Below are positions 43,494 through 51,359 of a DNA stretch of 64,000 nt, one piece after another. Position 1 is the first letter of the stretch, and the number at the start of each line of letters is the position of its first letter. The notes below the pieces were generated by a model that worked only from the letters and a program-made list of their open reading frames with translations, made no database searches and was not told the DNA's origin. The translations under genes were made by a program, and so were the position numbers. Source of the stretch: Shewanella sp. (GTDB taxonomy: Bacteria; Pseudomonadota; Gammaproteobacteria; Enterobacterales; Shewanellaceae); the NCBI RefSeq assembly GCF_013214165.1, contig NZ_JABSSM010000022.1, forward strand, positions 1-64,000, read 5' to 3'.

Positions 43494-46484
43494 TTAACGG
43501 GGTAAGGCAATTTTCGACTTGTCCACCGCATTGCGACAACTGGGCGAGCTGTTACCGCGATAGTTGTTGCACCCCCAAAAAGCACCTCGCTTACTTTCTC
43601 TTGCAACCATATCGCCCCCACAAACGCTGCATAGTGGTGCTGTGTGGCTACAGGCTTCATTTACACATACCTTAAATCCTGTAAAGCGTTTACGCGTCAT
43701 CGGGCTACCACAAAGCTCACAGCCCTCCTCTTTGTGATTGCACAGCGGAAAGTGAGAACATGAGTAGAATGATTTGAAGTTGCCAACTCTTGGTTTTAGT
43801 GTGCCAGTCGTGCAGCGTACACAGTTAATCTCTTCAAAGATTTTTTGCACTATAGAGGTGCTGAACTCCTCTTGCTCAATGGCATACTTCTCCTTAAGTA
43901 GTTCGATCACAAATGGACTCGCGTCTGTCATATCGGCAAGCACGTATGCGCGGTGTTTTGCGCGGGTGAGTGCGACATAAAATAGGCGGCGTTCTTCTGC
44001 AAACTCAAATGCCTCAGTCTTAGGCAGAAAGGCATCAAGTATAGCGGGCGTGACTTTCATTGAAGGAAAACCATGCTTTCCCGTTGTCATCCCCATGATC
44101 ACCACATAGTCTGCTTCTTTGCCTTTTGAGGCATGAAAGGACTGACACGCAATGGTCAGGTGTGGATACCTCACATTCAGCTGTCTTAGCTCACTCTTAT
44201 CGGGTAGTTGAAACCAGAAGCGCCCAAGTAAATAAACGCTAGGCTGATGCTTGAGTTTATCTGCTCCCTTATTAACCCGCATGCTAATAGCATTTAAGGC
44301 CTGATCCAGTGCATTAGGACTTGGCTCATCCTGAGTCGCTGGCTCATGTTCGCCGCGGCGTATCAATGAAACCGTGGGGTAAGTGACCTGAGAGAGAGAG
44401 CGGATATCTTTCTTTAGCTGCACAGGGTTCTTAGTCACAAACTGTGTTGCCACATCGCCAATGCCGCTGTTAAATCTGAATGTCTGATCTAAGTATGATT
44501 TAGCTGTTGGGCCGAAGTACTGGGTAAACTGCGTGGTTAAACTGACGTCAGCACCACTAAAGCGATAGATTGCCTGCCAGTCATCGCCCACACAAAACAG
44601 TGACGCCTTCGGTTTTGAACCCGGTAAGCAGGAGTCTCTCAGTGCTCGAACTAATCGCGATCTGGGCTCGGAGATATCTTGAAATTCATCGACCATGATA
44701 AAGCGCCACGGGCTGATGAACTGCCCAGCTTGAAGATAGCTTAGCGCTTTACCTATCATATCTTCAAAATCTATATCACCACTGGCTGACAGATGTTGCT
44801 GGTAGCGGCTTAGTATGGGCGCTAGTAGCTCAAATACCTTACGGGTCTGCTTTGCGTCTGCAGCATTATTAAATACCTTCTCTAATCCGTTCTCGTCTAT
44901 GCATGCTGCTTTATACAAGCCAATTAGTTTACTGAACAACTTGGCTAACTCAGTAACACGACCAAGTTCATTGAGAGTGGCCAGAATCGCTGCATCGGGA
45001 AGAGGGGAGTATTGAACTTCAAATGCTTGCAAGGCATGTTCAAGTTTTGCAATGAGCAGCCCTTTTTTATGCTGATAGTAAAACAACTCAAGGCAGACTG
45101 TTTCGCGATTTTTATGTAATTGGCGCTTCCACTGCATCGACGCTAAATATTGCTGGTTATCGATATAGGGGGCAGTGCTACCATCTTCATTGATGCCGAA
45201 ATACTCAATATAAACACCATACTCAGGTAGGTAGAAGTCGGGTTGATATTGGCGGAAATCAATACTGCTTACATCGTGCTCATATTTAGCTTCATACTGG
45301 TATTCAATGCCATTGCTGAACAACCAATTGGCAATGTATAGCTCGCCAAAGCTCTTTACCCGCTCCCCTTTAAGGGTGCGAATATCGTTGTCATTTAAAT
45401 ACTGAAAGTACTCACCTTGGGAATCAAAGTCGAAAGGACTTTTCTCCACATAATAGTATTGGCTAAAGTACTCGAGCAGCGGCTTGCGATAGGCCTCATC
45501 TTCAATCAAAGTTTCAAGTGTATCTTGTACCCATCTATCTTTGGCTTTTTCATCCTCAGCCCAAGGAGATAAGCTAGGTGACGCACCTTCAACTTTGGCA
45601 ATGACTCTTAACCCTAGGCTGTGGAAGGTGCTTGCCTTGATCTCATCGGTACCCAGCTTGTCTTTAATCCGCTCGTCCATCTCATCAGCAGCTTTTCGAC
45701 CATAAGCGAGCAGTAGAATATCATCGGCTTGTGCCTGACCACTGTTGACTAAATAGCCGGCACGCCCCACCATCACGCTGGTCTTGCCCGTTCCTGCACC
45801 AGCTAATAGCAGGTTATTGTTGTCATCAATGATACAAGCTCGTCGTTGCTTATCGGTCAGAGGGTTAGACTCAACATGCTCAAAGAAATCGGCAAACTTG
45901 AGTAGCTGAGATTGGACATAGTTTTCACGCAGCCTCTCGATATCGGCCTGGTTCCAGTTATGCATCTTCTTTAGCTTGCCCAGCGCGGATTTTATATCGC
46001 TAGCCAATGTCATATCTTCACACCAAGGAAACCAGCGTTTATATTCGCGCTTAATTCTGGCCTGTATCATCTCTAAACGGGATTGACGCAGGTATTCTGT
46101 GGCAAGGGTGCGCTCAACTCTATCCACCAGCTCACAGATACGCTGCCCATTGCTACCAGCCCACAGCAGCACTGCCGTTTTGCCAAACTGATAACGCGCT
46201 AAATAGGTTAAGTAGGGCAGTTGGTAAGCCTTACCGGATACGGTAAAGCCAAGTAGATAACCTAAAGGGCTAAAGTTAAATGCTGGTGGTGAATCTAGCT
46301 GTTGCCACTTGAAACTAACTTCGTCACTAGATCTGCTTGTTGCTCGATACCCAGCCGTAAGCAAACCTTTGCCGCGATGAAAAGTAATACCACTGTCGGT
46401 AAGTTTTACAGCATCAGGCTTGCCCATATAAAAATGGCCAAACCAACTGTGCTTGATATTTTGTTCAGACTGCTTTGATGACAA
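43494..46484 (-). CDS. UvrD/HelIV-type helicase with nuclease-like insert and zinc ribbons
   Basis: Superfamily 1 helicase of 996 residues. An N-terminal region resembles DNA helicase IV. The Walker A motif is LLAGAGTGKTSV near residue 228, followed by STFHSLG. An insertion with QPDFYLPEYGVYIEYFG after a GELYIANWLF helix looks like a PD-(D/E)XK or Vsr-like nuclease domain, with Glu, Asp and Glu in the expected spacing. Helicase motifs resume with FIMVDEFQDIS, GDDWQAIYRF and YVALTRAKHRAYV. Three topoisomerase-type zinc ribbons follow from CVRCTTGTL to the end. It is a lone minus-strand gene in an accessory region. Confidence 0.85.
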   Translation of the reverse strand: MSSKQSEQNIKHSWFGHFYMGKPDAVKLTDSGITFHRGKGLLTAGYRATSRSSDEVSFKWQQLDSPPAFNFSPLGYLLGFTVSGKAYQLPYLTYLARYQFGKTAVLLWAGSNGQRICELVDRVERTLATEYLRQSRLEMIQARIKREYKRWFPWCEDMTLASDIKSALGKLKKMHNWNQADIERLRENYVQSQLLKFADFFEHVESNPLTDKQRRACIIDDNNNLLLAGAGTGKTSVMVGRAGYLVNSGQAQADDILLLAYGRKAADEMDERIKDKLGTDEIKASTFHSLGLRVIAKVEGASPSLSPWAEDEKAKDRWVQDTLETLIEDEAYRKPLLEYFSQYYYVEKSPFDFDSQGEYFQYLNDNDIRTLKGERVKSFGELYIANWLFSNGIEYQYEAKYEHDVSSIDFRQYQPDFYLPEYGVYIEYFGINEDGSTAPYIDNQQYLASMQWKRQLHKNRETVCLELFYYQHKKGLLIAKLEHALQAFEVQYSPLPDAAILATLNELGRVTELAKLFSKLIGLYKAACIDENGLEKVFNNAADAKQTRKVFELLAPILSRYQQHLSASGDIDFEDMIGKALSYLQAGQFISPWRFIMVDEFQDISEPRSRLVRALRDSCLPGSKPKASLFCVGDDWQAIYRFSGADVSLTTQFTQYFGPTAKSYLDQTFRFNSGIGDVATQFVTKNPVQLKKDIRSLSQVTYPTVSLIRRGEHEPATQDEPSPNALDQALNAISMRVNKGADKLKHQPSVYLLGRFWFQLPDKSELRQLNVRYPHLTIACQSFHASKGKEADYVVIMGMTTGKHGFPSMKVTPAILDAFLPKTEAFEFAEERRLFYVALTRAKHRAYVLADMTDASPFVIELLKEKYAIEQEEFSTSIVQKIFEEINCVRCTTGTLKPRVGNFKSFYSCSHFPLCNHKEEGCELCGSPMTRKRFTGFKVCVNEACSHTAPLCSVCGGDMVARESKRGAFWGCNNYRGNSSPSCRNAVDKSKIALPR

Positions 46485-46536
46485 TATGTAAACCTACTGC
46501 GTGAAATTATGGCTAGCACTCCACTATAACCTGCCG

Positions 46537-46728
46537 TCAGTGGATTGGGAGTACTTGGTCGGCGTCTAAACCTCGGTGAGTACATCGGGTTTTTTCGCTA
46601 TCTGGGGTTTGGTAAGTCAGCCCTTTCAGCTTATGGAATACCCACTGGTCATATTCTTTACCAACACGACAGCATCCATCTTTGCAGTAAAACTTATTAG
46701 CTAAAAGATTACAAGCTTGGTTACTCTG
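46537..46728 (-). pseudogene. C-terminal coding remnant, family unknown
   Basis: A minus-strand frame of 63 codons reads NLLANKFYCKDGCCRVGKEY and on to DADQVLPIH before a stop. It looks like real protein, with several Cys and aromatic residues, but has no start codon and follows an in-frame stop. It may be the 3' end of the gene whose 5' end is the DUF3800 remnant just upstream, with the middle lost. The remaining bases of 46485-46814 hold the helicase promoter region and nothing else I can name. Confidence 0.4.
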
Positions 46729-46814
46729 CTACGGGTTGATAACGTGTCTCAAGCAGCTAGCTCTTTTCGGTCAGAGCGGTCTCTAAATAGTGTTTATGCG
46801 CTATTGGGTATGGA

Positions 46815-46883
46815 TTAGGGTTGCCTAATGGATGCTAAGTTATGGTCGCCACTTTCATCCACATACACAAGGAAATCACTAAA
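46815..46883 (-). pseudogene. N-terminal remnant of a DUF3800 gene
   Basis: The end of ORF 46815-47099 reads FSDFLVYVDESGDHNLASI, the typical start of DUF3800 proteins, which have an RNase H-like fold with Asp and Glu in VDESGDH. The frame stops a few codons later (RQP). The upstream part of the ORF does not resemble protein, and the family start Met appears lost. A broken gene start. Confidence 0.6.
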
Positions 46884-46956
46884 CCCACGCTCACAGCCTA
46901 ATATGGTTGGAAAACATGTTGATAAAACTGCGTTTAATCGACATGTGATCCATGTT

Positions 46957-46989
46957 TTTAGTGTTGATGTCGATAGCATCAACACTAAA
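46957..46989. repeat. Perfect 13-bp inverted repeat
   Basis: TTTAGTGTTGATG-TCGATAG-CATCAACACTAAA is a perfect stem with a 7-nt loop and no T tract on either side. It lies between the DUF3800 remnant and the 85-bp island repeat and may be a protein-binding site or a fold-back left by recombination. Confidence 0.55.
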
Positions 46990-47052
46990 TCAACTCGAAA
47001 ATCCTGATGGAACCCACAAGAGAGATGTGTTCTCGCATGAGAAGCTAACCTA

Positions 47053-47137
47053 ATAGGCAAACAAAAGCCCAGCGAGAAACTGGGCTTAGATGCACTCATT
47101 CAAATCGATAAAAACGTTATTCCACGTTTTGAATTTG
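47053..47137 (-). repeat. 85-bp direct repeat, distal island end (att-like copy of yicC 3' end)
   Basis: Identical over all 85 bp to 56886-56970. It contains the last codons and stop of yicC (GAATTTG...GTGGAATAA on the other strand) and the yicC terminator, yet yicC itself lies 10 kb away. It therefore marks the far end of an element inserted at the 3' end of yicC. ORF 46815-47099 runs through it by chance. Confidence 0.88.
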
Positions 47138-47260
47138 AATGTAGGTTGAATTGTTCATGTGCATTTAAATCAGCATCTTATCTACAGGTAGGAAAGCTGG
47201 ATATGGTTTTAGTCACCAATTTAGTACCATTTTGTAAGGTGTGTAGGTTGCTAAATTTTC

Positions 47261-48124
47261 TTAGGTATTATTGTAAGCTACGTTCTTATCTTCTATCGGC
47301 AACGCTTTTTTATTAGCTGGAGGAGTTGGCTTGATTGCTCGAAGTTCATTTTTAAATGTTAATACTGCTGCTAACACAGCAATCAGAATTAGCAGTAAAT
47401 TCTTTAGGTGTGCTTGTTGTATTACCCTTTTATTATGCTGCTGGTTTAAGAGCTCATAGTGTTCCAGCATCTTGGCTGATTCAGTTGCAAACTCTCTAAC
47501 AAAAACAAAGTGGTCGCTATTATGTTGCATAAATAGTAGCTCACTAGAATAGAACTCTTTAAGTAAGTTATCATGCCTTACCATCAAATTAGCTTTTTTA
47601 TTATCGGTAAGGAGAGTTGTATCGACATTCAATGCATTTCTTAAAGAAGGAAGAAATTTTTCAATTGCCTCCTTTCGTGCTTCGAAGTCTTTGGTTAACT
47701 CTATGAACCTTTGGTAATCACTTAGAATCGACTCTGTAATGAGCTTATTTCCGGTTAACCGTATTTCTGGGAGCATCGGGACTGATTCATGGATCATTCT
47801 GGCTGCGACAGCGCTATGTAGTTTTAATACTCTGAGTAGGGCTTTTATTTGATAGTGATATTCATCGATATTTTTAAAGAACTCTGGGCCGATGGTAGTA
47901 GCGTCTTTCCATCTTAATAGATTTGAGTAGTTTTTTGAACTCCGTATTCGATCAAATTTTTCGTAGATCTGCTCTCCCCAGTAATCGATTTGAAAAATGT
48001 ATATTTCAGATTTATCCACCTTAACCTTGCCTGCATCAGGCCATACGTATGTCTGGGTAAACATAGTTAAAACCCCTGCAAACGTGATGATTGCAAGGCT
48101 AGATATTTTCAACATAACACTCAT
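47261..48124 (-). CDS. Hypothetical protein with two membrane helices
   Basis: Protein of 287 residues. A hydrophobic helix near residues 8-24 and a second near 243-262 (LLLILIAVLAAVLTF) flank about 215 mainly helical residues, which would face the periplasm. The topology resembles sensory or tethering proteins, but there is no signalling domain after the second helix. Unrecognised family. It follows the HNH nuclease gene by 14 bp and is probably cotranscribed. In an island defence cassette a two-helix membrane protein might be an effector or anchor; this is a guess from context. Confidence 0.6.
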   Translation of the reverse strand: MSVMLKISSLAIITFAGVLTMFTQTYVWPDAGKVKVDKSEIYIFQIDYWGEQIYEKFDRIRSSKNYSNLLRWKDATTIGPEFFKNIDEYHYQIKALLRVLKLHSAVAARMIHESVPMLPEIRLTGNKLITESILSDYQRFIELTKDFEARKEAIEKFLPSLRNALNVDTTLLTDNKKANLMVRHDNLLKEFYSSELLFMQHNSDHFVFVREFATESAKMLEHYELLNQQHNKRVIQQAHLKNLLLILIAVLAAVLTFKNELRAIKPTPPANKKALPIEDKNVAYNNT

Positions 48125-48138
48125 GATTCATCCCTTAT

Positions 48139-48762
48139 TTAAGCTTTTATTTCCATGATTTTTCTTAACTTCTCAATACTCATCGCTGGCTTTTCTGCGT
48201 GAAGCATTGCGTGGCTGTTGGGACAAACGGGGACTAGGTCGTTAATTGGGTCGACTTGGTAGCTTTCACCGACTGTCGCTATATCGATCTTATGATGAAC
48301 ATGGATAAAGCCTTTGGCCATCGCGCCATACTTGGCTTCAAAGTTAAAGTTACAGACTTGGCAGATTGCTCCGTACTCATCAATACAAGCAGCCCTAGCT
48401 TTAGGGTCACGCTCATAGGCATTGATAGTCACTTGCTTTACAGCCCCTTCAGTAAACTCTGCTGGCGGCTTAGGGACTTCATCAGGATAAACGGAGCTAA
48501 CTACTTGTGAAGCTAGTTTGGCTCGATATGAGTCCACAAGCGTCCTTACTTCTAGGTGTTTTGCTTTTGATTTAGACCATCGATACTCAAGATGCAGCTC
48601 AACAGACTTGATTACCCGCTCAAACTCAGAGTAAGAAAGGTCTTCATAAAAGCGAGCAAAGAAAATCTCATAAGACAAGGCACTCATAGCACGCTTGTAT
48701 ACTCTGCCTTCACTGAATGCTACGAAGTTGCGCATGTAATTAGTTGCAGATGTTTGGTTCAT
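48139..48762 (-). CDS. HNH endonuclease, McrA-like
   Basis: Protein of about 207 residues with a C-terminal HNH domain: CQVCNFNF (near 135), HVHHKIDI, then NDLVPVCPNSHAMLH. The two CxxC-type pairs and the His residues fit the zinc-supported McrA subgroup, which includes nucleases that cut modified DNA. The N-terminal 110 residues are charged, helical and of no known family; they may recognise the target. The ORF track begins at a TTG (48768); ATG at 48762 is more likely. It directly follows a 37-residue ORF. Confidence 0.78.
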   Translation of the reverse strand: MNQTSATNYMRNFVAFSEGRVYKRAMSALSYEIFFARFYEDLSYSEFERVIKSVELHLEYRWSKSKAKHLEVRTLVDSYRAKLASQVVSSVYPDEVPKPPAEFTEGAVKQVTINAYERDPKARAACIDEYGAICQVCNFNFEAKYGAMAKGFIHVHHKIDIATVGESYQVDPINDLVPVCPNSHAMLHAEKPAMSIEKLRKIMEIKA

Positions 48763-48768
48763 ATCCAA

Positions 48769-48882
48769 CTAGCCAACTAGCTGTTCTAGTGTTTCTTCTA
48801 GCGAGATATTTTGTAATGCAAACAAGGAACCCAGATCATAGACCTGTTGTAGTTGAGCTGATGTGATCTCTTTGTTCATCAT
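48769..48882 (-). CDS. Small ORF upstream of the McrA-like HNH gene
   Basis: Not in the ORF track. Thirty-seven residues starting MMNKEITSAQLQQVYDLGSL and ending LEETLEQLVG, with AAGGAC as ribosome-binding site. The stop lies 6 bp ahead of the HNH ATG. Amphipathic helical pattern. It may be a small accessory or inhibitor protein of the nuclease, or a leader ORF. Function unknown. Confidence 0.5.
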   Translation of the reverse strand: MMNKEITSAQLQQVYDLGSLFALQNISLEETLEQLVG

Positions 48883-48925
48883 TAAAGTCCTTTTAATTTC
48901 GAGCAAGTTGCGGCTGGTAGTATAT

Positions 48926-49789
48926 CTATGGAGTAAGGTCTAACTCACCGATTAAATCTGCTAAATATGGTGCATTTTTATTAGGCAAAATGTGTTGAAC
49001 GGCTGCTGCACTAAAAGAGCTTTTACGGTTACAGAGCTTCTTTAACCTTTCCTTGGCCTCAGTTATGCCACGACGGTACTGATCATTTAAATCAGCATCA
49101 TTAAGACCGGATGTTAATTTAAGAAGCATAATACTGGATCGAACATCTTTAATGGCTTGTAATCGGTGAGGTGTGATTGTTTCATGATCAAGGTTCAATA
49201 AGGTCTTAGAGAGCCTAACCTTTTCAAAACCAATAGGGTTTGCATCATAGGTTACAGCTGATGAAGTTTGACCTGTTTCAACCTCAAACGATAAAAGTTT
49301 TACATCATCTATAGAGCAAGGGTCTAAAATTAAGTGGTGAGCATAATCACAAGGTGCACCTATACCCCAGCAACGCATTGACTCATCGACGATAGGAAAG
49401 TAATCAACTTTACCTCCCTCATCCCTTGCTCGGTTTGCAAAAATACATGAATAGCGATAATTATTTATGTCGTAAGCTTTCCACCAATATCCAGGGTGCT
49501 GCTGATCACCTTGTTTTACAATAACGCCACCAGCATCTTTAACCCTACCTTTTGGCCAATAGTGATCCACATCGAAATCAGTACCAATCTGAGGTGATTC
49601 GGTATACCAGCATTTTGCTCCAAACTCTGCTATAAAGGTCCTTTTTAAGGAACTCCACTTATTACCGATAGCCTTTATTTCTGCGCTCGGATCAGCAGCA
49701 ACCTTCACTCTATCGGACCACTGCTTTGATTTTTTATCCCAGGTCTTAGTCTTACAGTTTGCGAATTTAGACTTATCAATGTACCTCAT
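48926..49789 (-). CDS. ptuB: HNH nuclease of the PtuB/TIGR02646 type
   Basis: Protein of 287 residues. The nuclease motif is VDHYWPKGRV (Asp75-His76), followed by YWWKAYDINNYRYSCIFANR and DYFPI, matching the order in PtuB-type HNH proteins (EHFRPKG, YWWLAYxxxN). One Cys pair of the usual zinc site is incomplete (KCWYTES and CIFANRAR lack second Cys residues). PtuB works with the ATPase PtuA in the Septu defence system and as effector of some retrons. It overlaps the ATPase gene by 14 bp. No retron reverse transcriptase is nearby. Confidence 0.75.
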   Translation of the reverse strand: MRYIDKSKFANCKTKTWDKKSKQWSDRVKVAADPSAEIKAIGNKWSSLKRTFIAEFGAKCWYTESPQIGTDFDVDHYWPKGRVKDAGGVIVKQGDQQHPGYWWKAYDINNYRYSCIFANRARDEGGKVDYFPIVDESMRCWGIGAPCDYAHHLILDPCSIDDVKLLSFEVETGQTSSAVTYDANPIGFEKVRLSKTLLNLDHETITPHRLQAIKDVRSSIMLLKLTSGLNDADLNDQYRRGITEAKERLKKLCNRKSSFSAAAVQHILPNKNAPYLADLIGELDLTP

Positions 49790-51359
49790 TCGAAGAGATC
49801 CTCATATCTTTGAGAATATTCTCAATCATCTGTTTTCTAGCTTCAACTGAGGCAACTTCTTTACCGTATTTAAGATATTTACTTCGCGCTATTAAAAACT
49901 GGCGATAATCTTCATCGGGATGAATGTAACCATAACCAAGTTGCTCAAGTTGAGTATTGAGCTCTTCTAACCGCTCAGGATTGGTATCTTCTGCAACTAA
50001 GCGCCTTCTTTCTCGAATGAGGTCTTGAGTACCGTCATCCAATGTTGTTAAAAGACCGAACATATCACTGGTTAAAATACCGTTTACACTCATGCCTTTA
50101 GGGCTTTTTTTCGGTGTATTGACTGAAATTTTTTGGCTCGCCTCATTTCTTGATACAACTTGTATTTGTTCCTTATTCAACTCTGCAATAGAGAGGGGAT
50201 GGTGAGTAGTCATAATAATATGACTACCAAATCCCTCAGGGACAAATAACTCTAAAAACCTATGGTATTTTGCTGCCCAGTATGGGTTCAAGTGAGTATC
50301 TGGTTCATCGAGTAAAAATAGCGCATCTCGTTTTGCGGTAAACTGAAGTAGCCCAAAGATAGTGAGTAGTTGCTGTTCGCCTTCGCTTAGCTCGCTAAAA
50401 ATTACATTTTGGTTAGATTTGGTTTGCTTCACTTGTATTTCTACTCTGGCCAGAATGCCAGAGAGATAGGTCGCTTCAAGGATTTTAAACAGATCCTCGG
50501 GGCGCATGTTTTTGGATAATTCATCTAGCTTGGATTTGTTAGGTAGGAAAAAGCTCATTACTTGTTTTTTCTTGACCCTTTTGGACAGTAAATCCAGTTG
50601 AGGCTCCTGCGTTTCAATTGGGCCTATAGAGTACTTTTTTACTAGCTCTAAAAAATCTCGTATAGCTCCTGTCGCTCCCCAGAAGTCACTAGCATCATTA
50701 CTTCCCCAATTTACGGGTTTTGTAAAATAGAATGTGGCTGACTCAAAACTCTTTATAGAAAGCTCTTGTTTCAAAAACTTTGTAGCATGTGGTACGCCAC
50801 GCGCTACAAAAAATGATAACAATGAAAATTGACTGTGGAAGGGCTTGGCGTAAAAGAAAGGTCTAATATTGTCTCGAATATTAGCCCCCTCTTTGATTAC
50901 TTGAAGGTAGAAGTCTCTTCTTGAATCAAAAAATAATGACTCTAACCGATCGCTTGGTCCTGAATAATAGGCAAAGATATTACGAGGAAGATAATGTGAT
51001 AGGCCATCTCTATCTCGTTTTATCTTGCTTATATTGATATGCTGCCATTCTGAGATAGTCTCATTCGAATGTTCTTGAACCTTTATCTCATAAACAGTTT
51101 CTCTCGATACATCTGCATTGATATGCATCCAAGTTTCTAAACTAGCGTCACCAATTTTATACTTCACCTCATAGGAAAATGGTGGTGGGGTATCTGTATC
51201 TAAATACTTAAAAATTTGTACGATAGCCTCAATGATATTTGACTTCCCAGTGCCATTTTGACCGATGATGACAGTACGATTCTCATCATCTGAAAACCGT
51301 ATTTCTACACCTTTCAGGTTCTTAAAATCTGAATTAATCTTTAAGTATTGTAGTTTCAT
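49776..51359 (-). CDS. ptuA: AAA/ABC-type ATPase, PtuA-like (SMC/RecF-type fold)
   Basis: Protein of 527 residues. Walker A is GQNGTGKSN (residues 33-41). An ABC signature FSELSEGEQQLLTIFGLLQF and Walker B LFLLDEPDTHLNPYWAAKYH occur in the second half, followed by the H-loop TTHHPLSI. The C-terminal 100 residues contain GLLTTLDDGTQDLIRERRRL and GYGYIHPDEDYRQFL. The fold fits OLD/PtuA-like ATPases that partner with HNH nucleases. The ATG shares one base with the stop of hsdS (TAATG), so it is translated together with the type I specificity subunit. Confidence 0.78.
   Translation of the reverse strand: MKLQYLKINSDFKNLKGVEIRFSDDENRTVIIGQNGTGKSNIIEAIVQIFKYLDTDTPPPFSYEVKYKIGDASLETWMHINADVSRETVYEIKVQEHSNETISEWQHINISKIKRDRDGLSHYLPRNIFAYYSGPSDRLESLFFDSRRDFYLQVIKEGANIRDNIRPFFYAKPFHSQFSLLSFFVARGVPHATKFLKQELSIKSFESATFYFTKPVNWGSNDASDFWGATGAIRDFLELVKKYSIGPIETQEPQLDLLSKRVKKKQVMSFFLPNKSKLDELSKNMRPEDLFKILEATYLSGILARVEIQVKQTKSNQNVIFSELSEGEQQLLTIFGLLQFTAKRDALFLLDEPDTHLNPYWAAKYHRFLELFVPEGFGSHIIMTTHHPLSIAELNKEQIQVVSRNEASQKISVNTPKKSPKGMSVNGILTSDMFGLLTTLDDGTQDLIRERRRLVAEDTNPERLEELNTQLEQLGYGYIHPDEDYRQFLIARSKYLKYGKEVASVEARKQMIENILKDMRISSNEVH

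Noticed and set aside
46815-47099. ORF of 94 codons taken as one gene
   Set aside because: It runs from the yicC terminator duplicate through non-coding sequence; only the last 22 codons are protein-like, a DUF3800 start.
48926-51359. Retron effector locus
   Set aside because: PtuA/PtuB-like pairs serve as effectors in some retrons, but no reverse transcriptase or msr-msd-like gene lies nearby.
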